NCBI RefSeq assembly: GCF_052076105.1
Contig: NZ_CP197245.1
Location: 2,542,001-2,606,000 of the forward strand
Origin: Tardiphaga sp052076105
Lineage (GTDB): Bacteria > Pseudomonadota > Alphaproteobacteria > Rhizobiales > Xanthobacteraceae
Length of the DNA: 64,000 nucleotides
Direction of reading: 5' to 3'
Shown here: positions 52,240 through 60,900 of the stretch, one piece after another
How positions within the stretch are numbered: position 1 is the first letter of the stretch
How the letters are laid out: every line of letters starts with the position of its first letter
Notes under the pieces: generated by a model
The model's input: the letters and a program-made list of their open reading frames with translations, nothing else
Told to the model about the DNA's origin: nothing
Database searches by the model: none
Position numbers and translations under genes: made by a program

Positions 52240-53379
52240 ATGAAGATTACTGCAATCAAAGCCGTTCCGATTTCCTACCGCGTGCCGCAGGGCCAGAATG
52301 TCCGCCTCGGCATTGGCCGCGCCGTCAAGCGCGATGCCGTGCTGGTGAAGGTCACGACCGATGAAGGCGTCACCGGCTGGGGCGAAGCCCATCACGGCCG
52401 CTGCCCGGGTGCCATCGCCAAACTTATCGATACGACGATTGCCGAACTCGTCACCGGCATGGATGCCATGAATGTCGTCGGCGTCTGGCACCGCGTCTAT
52501 CAGATGCAGCTCTCCAGCCACGGCATGGGCTATGCCGCCGCCATGGCGCTGAGCGGCCTCGACCTCGCTTTGTGGGACATCCGCGCCAAGGCTGCCGGCT
52601 GGCCACTCTACAAGCTCCTCGGTGGCGCCTCGAAGCCGATCAAGGCCTATGCCGGCGGCATCTCGCTGGGATGGCAGGCGCCGGAGTCGCTCGCCGAGGA
52701 AGCGCAGGGTTATGTTTCGCAAGGCTACCGCGCGGTGAAGCTGCGCGTCGGCGACAATCCGCGTGACGACGTGGCGCGTGCCACCGCCGTGCGCAAATCC
52801 GTCGGCGATGCCATCGAGATCCTCGTGGACGCTAACACCGGCTACACGCTGGACGACGTCCGCCGCGTGATGCCGGCCTATGACGATCTACAGATCGGCT
52901 GGCTCGAGGAGCCGTTCCCGGCGCTCGACTATCGTTCCTATCAGGCCGCCGCCGCCATGGGCTCGACACCGCTTGCTGCCGGCGAAAACCATTTTACCCG
53001 CTACGAATTCAACCGCCTGATAGAAGATCGCGCTGTCAGCTTCGTGCAGCCGGACCTGTCTAAGACCGGCGGTGTGACGGAGTCGATGCGGATCGCCGGC
53101 ATGACCCAGGCGTGGAAGCTGTCGTTCAATCCGCACACCTCGGCGACCGGCATCAACATGGCGGCCACCATCAACGTCCTCGCCGCTGTCGAGGACCCCG
53201 GCTATTTCGAAGGCGACGTCGCCAAACACAATCCGTTCCGCGACGAGGTCGGAGGCATTCCCTACAAGCTCGATGCCAATGGCTGTGTCGCGCCGTCGGA
53301 GATCGCGGGGCTCGGCGTCGAGATCGACGAAGCCTTCATCAACGCTCACCCACTGATCGAAGGTCCCTGCTATGTCTGA
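52240..53379 (+). CDS. Second enolase-superfamily enzyme (mandelate racemase/MLE family), KxR variant
   Basis: A 379-residue homologue of the protein at 49216-50355. Metal ligands are D197 (D-A-N), E223 (L-E-E-P) and E249 (G-E-N-H), and the general-base His is H299 (N-P-H-T-S). The Lys motif reads K167-L-R169 rather than K-x-K, so one of the two Lys is Arg. It probably acts on a different stereoisomer or a later intermediate. ATG 52240 follows GTGAGG, seven bases after the dehydrogenase gene. A Bug receptor gene overlaps its end by eight bases. Confidence 0.9.
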   Translation: MKITAIKAVPISYRVPQGQNVRLGIGRAVKRDAVLVKVTTDEGVTGWGEAHHGRCPGAIAKLIDTTIAELVTGMDAMNVVGVWHRVYQMQLSSHGMGYAAAMALSGLDLALWDIRAKAAGWPLYKLLGGASKPIKAYAGGISLGWQAPESLAEEAQGYVSQGYRAVKLRVGDNPRDDVARATAVRKSVGDAIEILVDANTGYTLDDVRRVMPAYDDLQIGWLEEPFPALDYRSYQAAAAMGSTPLAAGENHFTRYEFNRLIEDRAVSFVQPDLSKTGGVTESMRIAGMTQAWKLSFNPHTSATGINMAATINVLAAVEDPGYFEGDVAKHNPFRDEVGGIPYKLDANGCVAPSEIAGLGVEIDEAFINAHPLIEGPCYV

Positions 53380-54400
53380 TCCGCGACGGGTTGAAGTTGT
53401 ACTACGCGCCCAGCGTTTCGTTCACTTCGCCTGCCGCGCGCTCATTCTCCTGCTGGCCGGCACTGCCTGCGTTCATGCGCAGGCAACCGCGCCCGCGGGC
53501 GAGACCTATCCCAGCAAGACGATCAAATACATCGTCCCCTATCCGCCCGGCGGCTTCAACGACACGCTCGGGCGGATCTTCGCGCAGAAACTGCAGGACG
53601 CCTTTGGCGTTCCTGTGGTAGTCGAGAACCGGCCCGGCGGCGGCACGCTGATCGGTACCGAAGCGGTCGCCAAGTCCGCGCCCGATGGCTATACGCTGCT
53701 CGGCGTCGCCTTCCCGTTCGGCTCCAATCCGAGCATCTACAAGAACCTGCCCTATGACACGGTGAAGGATTTCACACCGCTTGTCTTCGCCGGACAGACG
53801 CCGAATCTGCTGGTGGTGAAGCCGTCGCTGCCGATCAATTCCGTCAAGGATCTGATCGACTACGCCAAACAGAATCCCGGCAAGGTGACTTATGGCTCCA
53901 CCGGCATCGGCTCCTCGAACCATCTGTCGATGGAACTGTTCAAGAGTCTCGCCGGCATCGATATCGTGCATGTTCCCTACAAGGGCAGCGCGCCGATGGT
54001 GAACGACATGCTCGGCGGTCATATCGATGTCGCCTTCGACAACACACCCAATGTGCTGCCGCAGGTGAATGGCGGGAAACTTCGTGCCCTTGGAGTGAGC
54101 AGCAAGACGCGATCAACACTCGCACCCGACGTTCCGACTGTCTCGGATGCCGGCGTAGCCGGTTACGAGGTCAATGTCTGGTTCGGCGTCGTCGGTCCTG
54201 TCGGTATGCCCGAGGAGATCGTGCGCAAGCTCAATGGCGAGATGAATGCGATCCTCAAGCAAGAGGACGTCAGGCGTCGCTTCATCGACCAGGGCGTCGA
54301 ACCCGTCGGCGGCACGCCCGCGCAATTCGCGAATCAGATCAAGACCGAGATCCAGAAATGGGCCAGGGTCGTGAAAGACGCCGGTATCAAACCGGAATAG
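53372..54400 (+). CDS. Bug-family (TctC) periplasmic receptor, last gene of the sugar-acid operon
   Basis: A 342-residue receptor. The N-terminus has an extended basic region before the signal hydrophobic stretch (cleavage likely after V-H-A near residue 36). Motifs are Y-P-S-K-T-I-K-Y-I-V-P-Y-P-P-G-G-F-N-D, V-V-E-N-R-P-G-G-G and S-A-P-D-G-Y-T-L-L. The ATG overlaps the end of the second dehydratase gene by eight bases. Having two different Bug receptors in one operon suggests two related ligands, or import at two steps. Confidence 0.9.
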   Translation: MSDPRRVEVVLRAQRFVHFACRALILLLAGTACVHAQATAPAGETYPSKTIKYIVPYPPGGFNDTLGRIFAQKLQDAFGVPVVVENRPGGGTLIGTEAVAKSAPDGYTLLGVAFPFGSNPSIYKNLPYDTVKDFTPLVFAGQTPNLLVVKPSLPINSVKDLIDYAKQNPGKVTYGSTGIGSSNHLSMELFKSLAGIDIVHVPYKGSAPMVNDMLGGHIDVAFDNTPNVLPQVNGGKLRALGVSSKTRSTLAPDVPTVSDAGVAGYEVNVWFGVVGPVGMPEEIVRKLNGEMNAILKQEDVRRRFIDQGVEPVGGTPAQFANQIKTEIQKWARVVKDAGIKPE

Positions 54401-54560
54401 AGCGCCAGGTGATCCGCCGCCGCATTGCCATTGACCGACGTTCAAAACGCGCCGTTTCGGCCGACGCGTTTGACCATGTTGCCGATCACGCTTTCGTCTA
54501 TCGCGGCTTGCGCGAGCGGTCTGCCATTAAAACACCGCATGATTTCCGCTATAGGACATC

Positions 54561-55178
54561 ATGACGGTTTTACGACAGCACCGAGTCCAGTGGCGATTGA
54601 TCGCCCCGCTTCCGGCATTTGCCGCGTTGCTGCTCGCGCCGGGCCTCGCCATTCACTGGGGCTTTCTGCCGTTCGAATATCGTATCCCCGCTTTGCTGCT
54701 GGTGTCCGTGCTGTGCATCGCGCTGTGTCTGCTGGCGGGCTTCTCTGTCGCGGAACTCGGCCTCAGCCGTCCCTCTGACATCAGCCACTGGCTATTCTGT
54801 GCCGCGATCACGGCGGGCATTGCGGCGATCATGGTGGCGCAAACGCGGTTCCTCACCTTCGACCACAAACCACCGGTCTGGCTCAGCTTCGCGCCCTTCT
54901 ATGTTCTGGTCTCCAGCCCGTGCCAGGAGGTCGTGTGCCGGTCCATACCGAAACTGATGACCGATCGACTGCAGGTCAGGCCCTGGACCTATGTGATCTA
55001 TTCCTCAGCGGTGTTCTCGCTGATCCACATTGCCTATGGCGACAATGTGCTGCTGCTCAACACATTCCTGGTCGGCATCGTCTGGGGTTTCGCCTATCTG
55101 CGGATGCGCAACATCTGGCCTGTCATCCTGTCGCATGCGGCCATCGGCACACTGGCATTCTCGCTCGGCATCGCCTGA
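54561..55178 (+). CDS. CPBP-family intramembrane protein with altered active site
   Basis: A 205-residue membrane protein with about six helices, resembling CPBP (CAAX-protease/bacteriocin-processing) intramembrane metalloproteases. Motif 1, normally E-E-x-x-x-R, reads Q122-E123-V-V-C-R127. Motif 2 F-x-x-x-H is F-S-L-I-H156, and motif 3 has H192 in S-H-A-A-I-G. The first Glu is thus Gln, so activity may be lost or changed. ATG at 54561 with TAGGA before it. No bacteriocin genes are nearby. Confidence 0.75.
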   Translation: MTVLRQHRVQWRLIAPLPAFAALLLAPGLAIHWGFLPFEYRIPALLLVSVLCIALCLLAGFSVAELGLSRPSDISHWLFCAAITAGIAAIMVAQTRFLTFDHKPPVWLSFAPFYVLVSSPCQEVVCRSIPKLMTDRLQVRPWTYVIYSSAVFSLIHIAYGDNVLLLNTFLVGIVWGFAYLRMRNIWPVILSHAAIGTLAFSLGIA

Positions 55179-55180
55179 GG

Positions 55181-55462
55181 CTAGCGGTCGTATCCGCCGC
55201 CAAAGCTGCTCTTGATCTGATGCAACAGCGTCAGCACCCAGCACAATGCGAAGGAACCCGCGAGGCCATAGGCGGTGCGGCGATCGATCACCGACAGGCC
55301 GGTCCACAGATAGATCCGATAGAGCCAGAGTCCGGCGAGACCGACGCCGAGCAGACAGACCAGCAGCTTGACGAAGCGCGCATTGGCGACGCCCACCGCG
55401 GCAAACAATATGGTCAGCGGCACCAGAAACAGCTGGCAGATGGCGATCAGGCTTTCGTTCAC
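55181..55462 (-). CDS. Small membrane protein
   Basis: A 93-residue protein with three hydrophobic segments, the last around L-A-G-S-F-A-L-C-W-V-L-T-L-L-H, and a Gly-rich end (F-G-G-G-Y-D-R). The GTG at 55462 has GGAG at the right distance, unlike the TTG at 55468. Ends only two bases from the convergent CPBP-like gene. No family recognised. Confidence 0.65.
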   Translation of the reverse strand: MNESLIAICQLFLVPLTILFAAVGVANARFVKLLVCLLGVGLAGLWLYRIYLWTGLSVIDRRTAYGLAGSFALCWVLTLLHQIKSSFGGGYDR

Positions 55463-55605
55463 GGGCAACTCCAGAGAATCGCAAAAGGCGACTCAGCGCC
55501 GGAGCTTAGGCGGCGAATTTGAAACAAATGGTTGCAAAATGGTGCGACAGGAAATCGCTGTTGTGGGCTTGATGAACCCGCCTGTGCCCGCCGCGACAAA
55601 GGATC

Positions 55606-56070
55606 ATGACACCTTCCTGGCCTCGCCCCCTCCGTACACTCATCACACCATTCGCCGCAGTCGTGATGATGCTCGCCGCACTCACGTCGCATGCGGCGGC
55701 ACAGCAGCCCTGCACCACCGACCCGCTCGCACAATATGCCGAGGTGCGATCCACGCTTGCCGACGTCGCTAGACGCGGTCTGCGCGGCCGGCACTATTAC
55801 GAGATCACGTTCAGGACCTCGTTCGACGGTGTCATCGTGCCAGATGCCCAGCGCGCCAAATATCCCGAAGACATGACGTTCGTGCTGCAGCACCAGTTCG
55901 AGCGACTGAACGTCACCGCGGATCGCTTCAGCGTCGACCTATGGTTCAAGGGGATCAAATCGCGCGTCACGGTGCCATTCAACGCTGTCACCTATTTCGT
56001 CGATCCCTCGGTGAATAACCGGCGCGAATTCGATCCGGGGACGAACGCGCGTAACTGCGACAGGCCGTAG
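55606..56070 (+). CDS. Exported SspB-like protein
   Basis: A 154-residue protein. Residues 1-32 are a signal peptide (basic start, hydrophobic core, ending H-A-A-A). Residues about 60-145 resemble alphaproteobacterial SspB, the ClpXP adaptor: Y-Y-E-I-T-F-R-T-S-F-D-G-V, R-A-K-Y-P-E-D-M-T-F-V-L-Q-H-Q-F, V-D-L-W-F-K-G and V-P-F-N-A-V-T-Y-F-V-D-P-S-V. Real SspB is cytoplasmic and carries a C-terminal ClpX-binding tail, which is not evident here. The combination suggests a periplasmic SspB-fold protein of unknown task. ATG 55606 with AAAGGA before it. Confidence 0.75.
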   Translation: MTPSWPRPLRTLITPFAAVVMMLAALTSHAAAQQPCTTDPLAQYAEVRSTLADVARRGLRGRHYYEITFRTSFDGVIVPDAQRAKYPEDMTFVLQHQFERLNVTADRFSVDLWFKGIKSRVTVPFNAVTYFVDPSVNNRREFDPGTNARNCDRP

Positions 56071-56083
56071 TCAGCCAGGCTGA

Positions 56084-56974
56084 TCAGAAGCACATGTTGG
56101 TGACCACGTTGCCGCGCTTGTCCTTGACCACATAGGGACACCTGATGCGTTCCAGCGCCTTCTTCGCATCTTCATCGCCAAGGGCTGCGGCTTTCTCATA
56201 ATAGGCTTTCGCGGCATCCTTATCCGACGCGCCACCGCGGCCACTTTGCGCGAACGCGCCCATGCGTTCCAGTGCGCCCGCATGGTTCTGTGCTGCCGCT
56301 TTCTCGAACAGGCCGCGTGCCGCAACATCGTCTTTCGCGCCGCCGATGCCTTCCGACAGCATCATGCCGAGCTGATACTGGGCCTCGGCATTGGTCTCCG
56401 CAGATTTCGCCAGCAACTGCCGTGCACGCATCGGGTCAGAACCCGCGCCTGCGCCGCCCGACAGCGCTGCAAGATTGCTGACGCCACGCGGATTGCCGGC
56501 TTCGGCCGCGCGCTCGAACAGTTTTCGCGCCTGCGCCTCGTCGCGCGCAACGCCCGTCCCGTTGCCATAGGCGACGCCGAGCTCGACCATAGCCGAGGTG
56601 CTGCCCTTGTCCGCCGCCTTGCGCCACGCCGCGAGCGCCTTCGCAACCTGTGCATTCGCCGCGTAAGCGCGTCCAAGCTGGAACATTGCACGGCGCGACC
56701 CGCCAGACGCGGTCCGGCAGAATTTGATGGCGGTGGCGATATCGGCTTTCGCGATCTCGGCCACGCCCTTCACATCGGCAGGCTTGTCGGGATCAGCAGG
56801 ATCGGCCGCAAGCCGATCGCACAGGACCAGGTCGGCGGACTGGGCCTGCGCACCCGACGGCGCGGACAGGACAGCCAGTCCGGCGGCGACGCCGAGCAAA
56901 CAGATCAGAGGCGTCACGCCGATGCGTTGTGTGCCGATACGCAGTGTCATGGGTTTTGCCGCCATCCGGGTCAT
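56084..56974 (-). CDS. Exported SEL1-repeat protein
   Basis: A 296-residue precursor. A hydrophobic signal segment covers about residues 22-45 (ending A-Q-A-Q). Residues about 95-285 hold four to five SEL1-type TPR-like repeats, for example A-M-V-E-L-G-V-A-Y-G-N-G-T-G-V-A-R-D and A-Q-Y-Q-L-G-M-M-L-S-E-G-I-G-G. Cys residues occur near both ends of the mature part. Such proteins act as periplasmic scaffolds in signalling or assembly. The partner is unknown. Converges with the SspB-like gene at 13 bases. Confidence 0.85.
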   Translation of the reverse strand: MTRMAAKPMTLRIGTQRIGVTPLICLLGVAAGLAVLSAPSGAQAQSADLVLCDRLAADPADPDKPADVKGVAEIAKADIATAIKFCRTASGGSRRAMFQLGRAYAANAQVAKALAAWRKAADKGSTSAMVELGVAYGNGTGVARDEAQARKLFERAAEAGNPRGVSNLAALSGGAGAGSDPMRARQLLAKSAETNAEAQYQLGMMLSEGIGGAKDDVAARGLFEKAAAQNHAGALERMGAFAQSGRGGASDKDAAKAYYEKAAALGDEDAKKALERIRCPYVVKDKRGNVVTNMCF

Positions 56975-57032
56975 TCGCCGGCAACATTAGGGACAGGCGC
57001 GCACCCCATCAAGCCGCGCACTTGCCTGGAAC

Positions 57033-57770
57033 TCATACGGCCTTGCGGATCAGCTTCAGCACGGCCTGCAAGCGCAGGCTCCGCTTCCCGGCCAGCGCCG
57101 TGGCTTCCAGCTCGGCGCCGGCTTCGTCGCAAGTGCCGGAAAAGCCGATACCGATTTCATAGCCGCCGAAGACCGGGTTCTCGCCCTTTGCCGGCGTGTG
57201 CTCCTGATTGAGCATCTCGCCCTTCCAGCGCCCGTCGGCCGAGGAATAGGCGCCGAGATAATAGAAGAACGCGTCCCCGCCGAGGATGCGGCCGTCATGC
57301 AGCAACATCACGCCGTTGAGCCCGCCATCAATGCCGTCGAGTGTGCGCAGATGGATCGAATAAAGCCCGTTGGCGATGCCACCCGCACCGATCGGCCCGG
57401 CCGGAGGCATCTCGCCGTCATCGATCGTCGTCATGACCGACTCGAATTTCGCACCCGGCATCTGCGGCGACACGCCCTGAAATCGATAGGTGTCACCATC
57501 GGGCCGGCCTGTGACGCTGATGGTCGCCACATCATGGCCGAGCAGCGATGGATAATTGGGATCGTTCATGTGACGGCGGCTCTCGATCTCCGCCACCACC
57601 TCGTCACCCCGGAGCTCATAGCTGCCGATATGGGCAAAAGCGGAATTGCCGCCGAGCATGCTGCCATGCTCGACGAACATCACGCTGCGACCAACCGCCT
57701 CATCAACGCGGTATTCGCATTTGTAGAAACCTGTCCTCAACCCGTCATTCCCCTGCAGCGCCTTTCGCAT
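57033..57770 (-). CDS. Tandem GrlR-like domain protein
   Basis: A 245-residue protein with two copies of a GrlR-like beta-barrel domain. The first has G-F-Y-K-C-E-Y, then G-S-M-L-G-G-N-S-A-F-A-H-I-G-S-Y-E and R-R-H; the second has G-L-Y-S-I-H-L-R-T, D-G-R-I-L-G-G-D-A-F-F-Y-Y-L-G-A-Y and N-Q-E-H. GrlR is a negative regulator of type III secretion in attaching-effacing E. coli, but GrlR-fold proteins occur widely. No secretion genes are present here, so the role is unknown. No signal peptide. Confidence 0.75.
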   Translation of the reverse strand: MRKALQGNDGLRTGFYKCEYRVDEAVGRSVMFVEHGSMLGGNSAFAHIGSYELRGDEVVAEIESRRHMNDPNYPSLLGHDVATISVTGRPDGDTYRFQGVSPQMPGAKFESVMTTIDDGEMPPAGPIGAGGIANGLYSIHLRTLDGIDGGLNGVMLLHDGRILGGDAFFYYLGAYSSADGRWKGEMLNQEHTPAKGENPVFGGYEIGIGFSGTCDEAGAELEATALAGKRSLRLQAVLKLIRKAV

Positions 57771-57799
57771 TGTAGCGGAAGATGTGCAGTGGAGGAAAG

Positions 57800-57821
57800 C
57801 GCACCCGGCCGGTTGGGTGCG
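57800..57821 (-). terminator. Possible terminator hairpin after the RND pump operon
   Basis: CGCACCC-ggccggtt-GGGTGCG, a 7-base perfect stem lying downstream of the minus-strand RND pump gene and upstream of the GrlR-like gene. There is no T-run on the relevant strand, so it may only be an RNA-stabilising hairpin. Confidence 0.35.
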
Positions 57822-57934
57822 ATTCCAACAATCTTGGACACGGTCCGCGCAATTCCTCGCCGTAGAACGGGTCGAAATGGCGCATCCCTGGACCAGCAGC
57901 CCTCGTCGGGCGTTACCTTATGTCTCCCCCGGCG

Positions 57935-60900
57935 TCACGAATGCGACGTGGCGTGCGGGCGCGATTCAGCTTCGTGCGATCCCGGTGCCAGCGGCGCCGC
58001 CTGATCGACCGTCGCTTCGCCATGCTGGGTCAGCGGACGGTTGCCTGCCATGGCACGCAGCAGCACATAGAACATCGGCGTGAAGAAGATGCCGAAGGCC
58101 GTGACGCCGATCATGCCGGCGAACACTGCGACACCCATGGCATGACGCATCTCCGAGCCCGCGCCAGTGGACGTCACCAGCGGCACGACACCCATGATGA
58201 AAGCCAGCGACGTCATCAGGATCGGTCGCAACCGCAGACGGCTGGCCTCGATCGCAGCCTGGATCGGCGTCCGCCCGGCAAATTCCAACTCGCGGGCAAA
58301 TTCCACGATCAGGATGGCGTTCTTCGCCGACAGGCCGACCAACACAATCAGGCCAATCTGGGTGAAGACGTTGTTGTCGCCCTTGGTCAACCAGACGCCG
58401 AACATCGCTGCCAGCAAGCCCATCGGCACGATCATGATGATCGACAAGGGCAGCGTCAGGCTTTCGTATTGCGCGGCGAGCACCAGGAACACCAGCAGCA
58501 TCGCCACCGGGAACACGATCAGCGACGAATTTCCGGCGATGATTTCCTGATAGGTCAGTTCAGTCCATTCGAAGTCGATGCCTTTGGGCAGCGTCTCCTT
58601 GGCGACACGTGCCACGGCGTCCTGCGCCTGGCCAGTGGAATAGCCGGGCGCCGCGCCGCCATTGATGTCAGCCGACAGGAACCCGTTGTAGCGCATGGCG
58701 CGCTCCGGCCCTGCACTTTCCTTGACACGCAGCAGCGTCGAGAGCGGGATCATCTCGTTGCTGTCGGAGCGAACTTTCAACTGGCCGATATCGTCGGCCC
58801 GCGCCCGGAACTTGGCGTCAGCCTGGACGCGCACCGAATAGGTGCGACCGAATTTGTTGAAGTCGTTCACATAGAGCGAGCCGAGATAGATCTGCATCGT
58901 GTCGAACACCGAGGTGACCGGCACGTTGAGCTGTCGCGCCTTGGTGCGATCGACATCCGCATAAAGCTGCGGCACGTTGATCTGATAGCTCGAGAACAGG
59001 CCGGCCAGCTCCTTCTGCTGCATCGCCTTGCCGATGAAAGCCTTGGTGGCGTCGTTCAGGGCCTCATAGCCGAGACCCGCGCGATCCTCGATCTGCAGCT
59101 TGAAGCCGCCGATCGTGCCGAGACCCGACACCGGCGGCGGCGGGAACATGGCGATGAAGGCATCCTGAATGCCGGCAAATTTCTTGTTCAGCGACAACGC
59201 AATGGCATTGCCGCTCAGGCTCGGATCCTTGCGTTTGTCGAACGCATCGAGGCCAATGAAGACGATGCCGGAATTCGACGAATTGGTGAAGCCGTTGATC
59301 GACAGACCCGGAAACTGAATCGAATTCTCGACACCGGGCTCCTTCTGCGCGATCTCGCCCATGCGGCGGATCACCTCTTCGGTGCGATCCAGCGTGGCGC
59401 CGTCGGGGAGCTGCGCGAAGCCCACCAGATACTGCTTGTCCTGACCGGGCACGAAGCCGCCCGGGACGGAATGGAACAGATAGCCGGTGACGCCAATCAG
59501 CAGGACATAGATTCCCATCACCGCCGCGCGGCGCGAGACGACGCGCTTCACGCCACCGCTATAGGCGTCGGAGCTTCTGGCAAAGAAGCGGTTGAAGCGG
59601 ACGAAAAACCAGCCAAGCGACTTGTCCATGAAGCGCGTCAACGCATCCTTCGGCGCATCATGACCCTTCAGCAGCAGCGCGGCGAGCGCTGGCGACAGCG
59701 TCAGCGAGTTGAAGGCGGAGATCACCGTGGAGATAGCCACCGTCAGTGCGAACTGCTTGTAGAACTGGCCGGTCAGGCCGGTGATGAAGGCGAGCGGCAC
59801 GAACACAGCGACCAGCACCAGCGCAATGGCGATGATCGGGCCGGTCACTTCGCGCATGGCCTGATAGGCCGCGCTCTTCGGATCGAGCCCGCGCTCGATA
59901 TTGCGCTCGACATTCTCGACCACGACGATGGCGTCGTCGACCACGATGCCGATAGCCAGCACGAGACCGAACAGCGTCAGCGCATTCACCGAAAAGCCGA
60001 ACACATGCATCACGGCGAAAGTGCCGACCACCGATACCGGCACAGCGATCAGCGGGATGATCGAGGCGCGCCATGTCTGCAGGAACAGGATGACGACGAG
60101 CACCACCAGTGCGATGGCCTCGAGCAACGTATGGATCACCGCCTCGATGGAGGCGCGAACGAATTGCGTGGGGTCGTAGACGATGTCGTAGGTGACACCG
60201 TCCGGCATGTTCTCCTTCAGCTCCTTCATGGTCTTGCGGACATTGTCGGAGATCTGGATCGCATTGGAGCCCGGCGACTGGAAGATCGGAACCGCCACTG
60301 CGGACTTGTTGTTCAGCAGCGAGCGCAGTGCATAGTCGGCAGCGCCGAGTTCGATACGCGCGATGTCGCGCAACCGCACCACTTCGCCGTTGTCGCCGTT
60401 CTTGACGATGATCTCGCCGAACTCTTCCTCGCTCTGCAAGCGTCCCTGCGCATTGATGGAGAGCTGCAGATCGAGACCGGGCTCATTGGGCGAACCGCCC
60501 ACCTGCCCCGCTGCCGCCTGCACGTTCTGCGCACGGATTTCGCGCACGACATCACCCGGCGACAGGCCGCGCTCGGCGACCTTCTGCGGATCGAGCCAGA
60601 CGCGCATGGAATAATCGCCCGAGCCGAACAGCTGCACCTGTCCGACGCCTTCGATGCGCGCCAGGCGATCCTTGACGTTGAGCACGGCGTAATTGCGCAG
60701 ATAGGTCATGTCATAGCGATCGTTTGGCGACAGCAAATGCACGACCATGGTGAGGTCAGGCGCGCTCTTGATCGTCGTCACGCCAAGCGCACGGACTTCC
60801 GCCGGGAGACGCGGCTCGGCCTGCGAAACGCGGTTCTGCACCAGCTGCTGCGCCTTGTCGGGATCGGTGCCGAGGCGGAAGGTGACGTTCAGCGTCATCC

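Noticed and set aside
57033..57770. GrlR-like protein as evidence of a type III secretion locus
   Set aside because: No secretion apparatus, chaperone or effector genes are in the window; the GrlR fold alone does not imply one.
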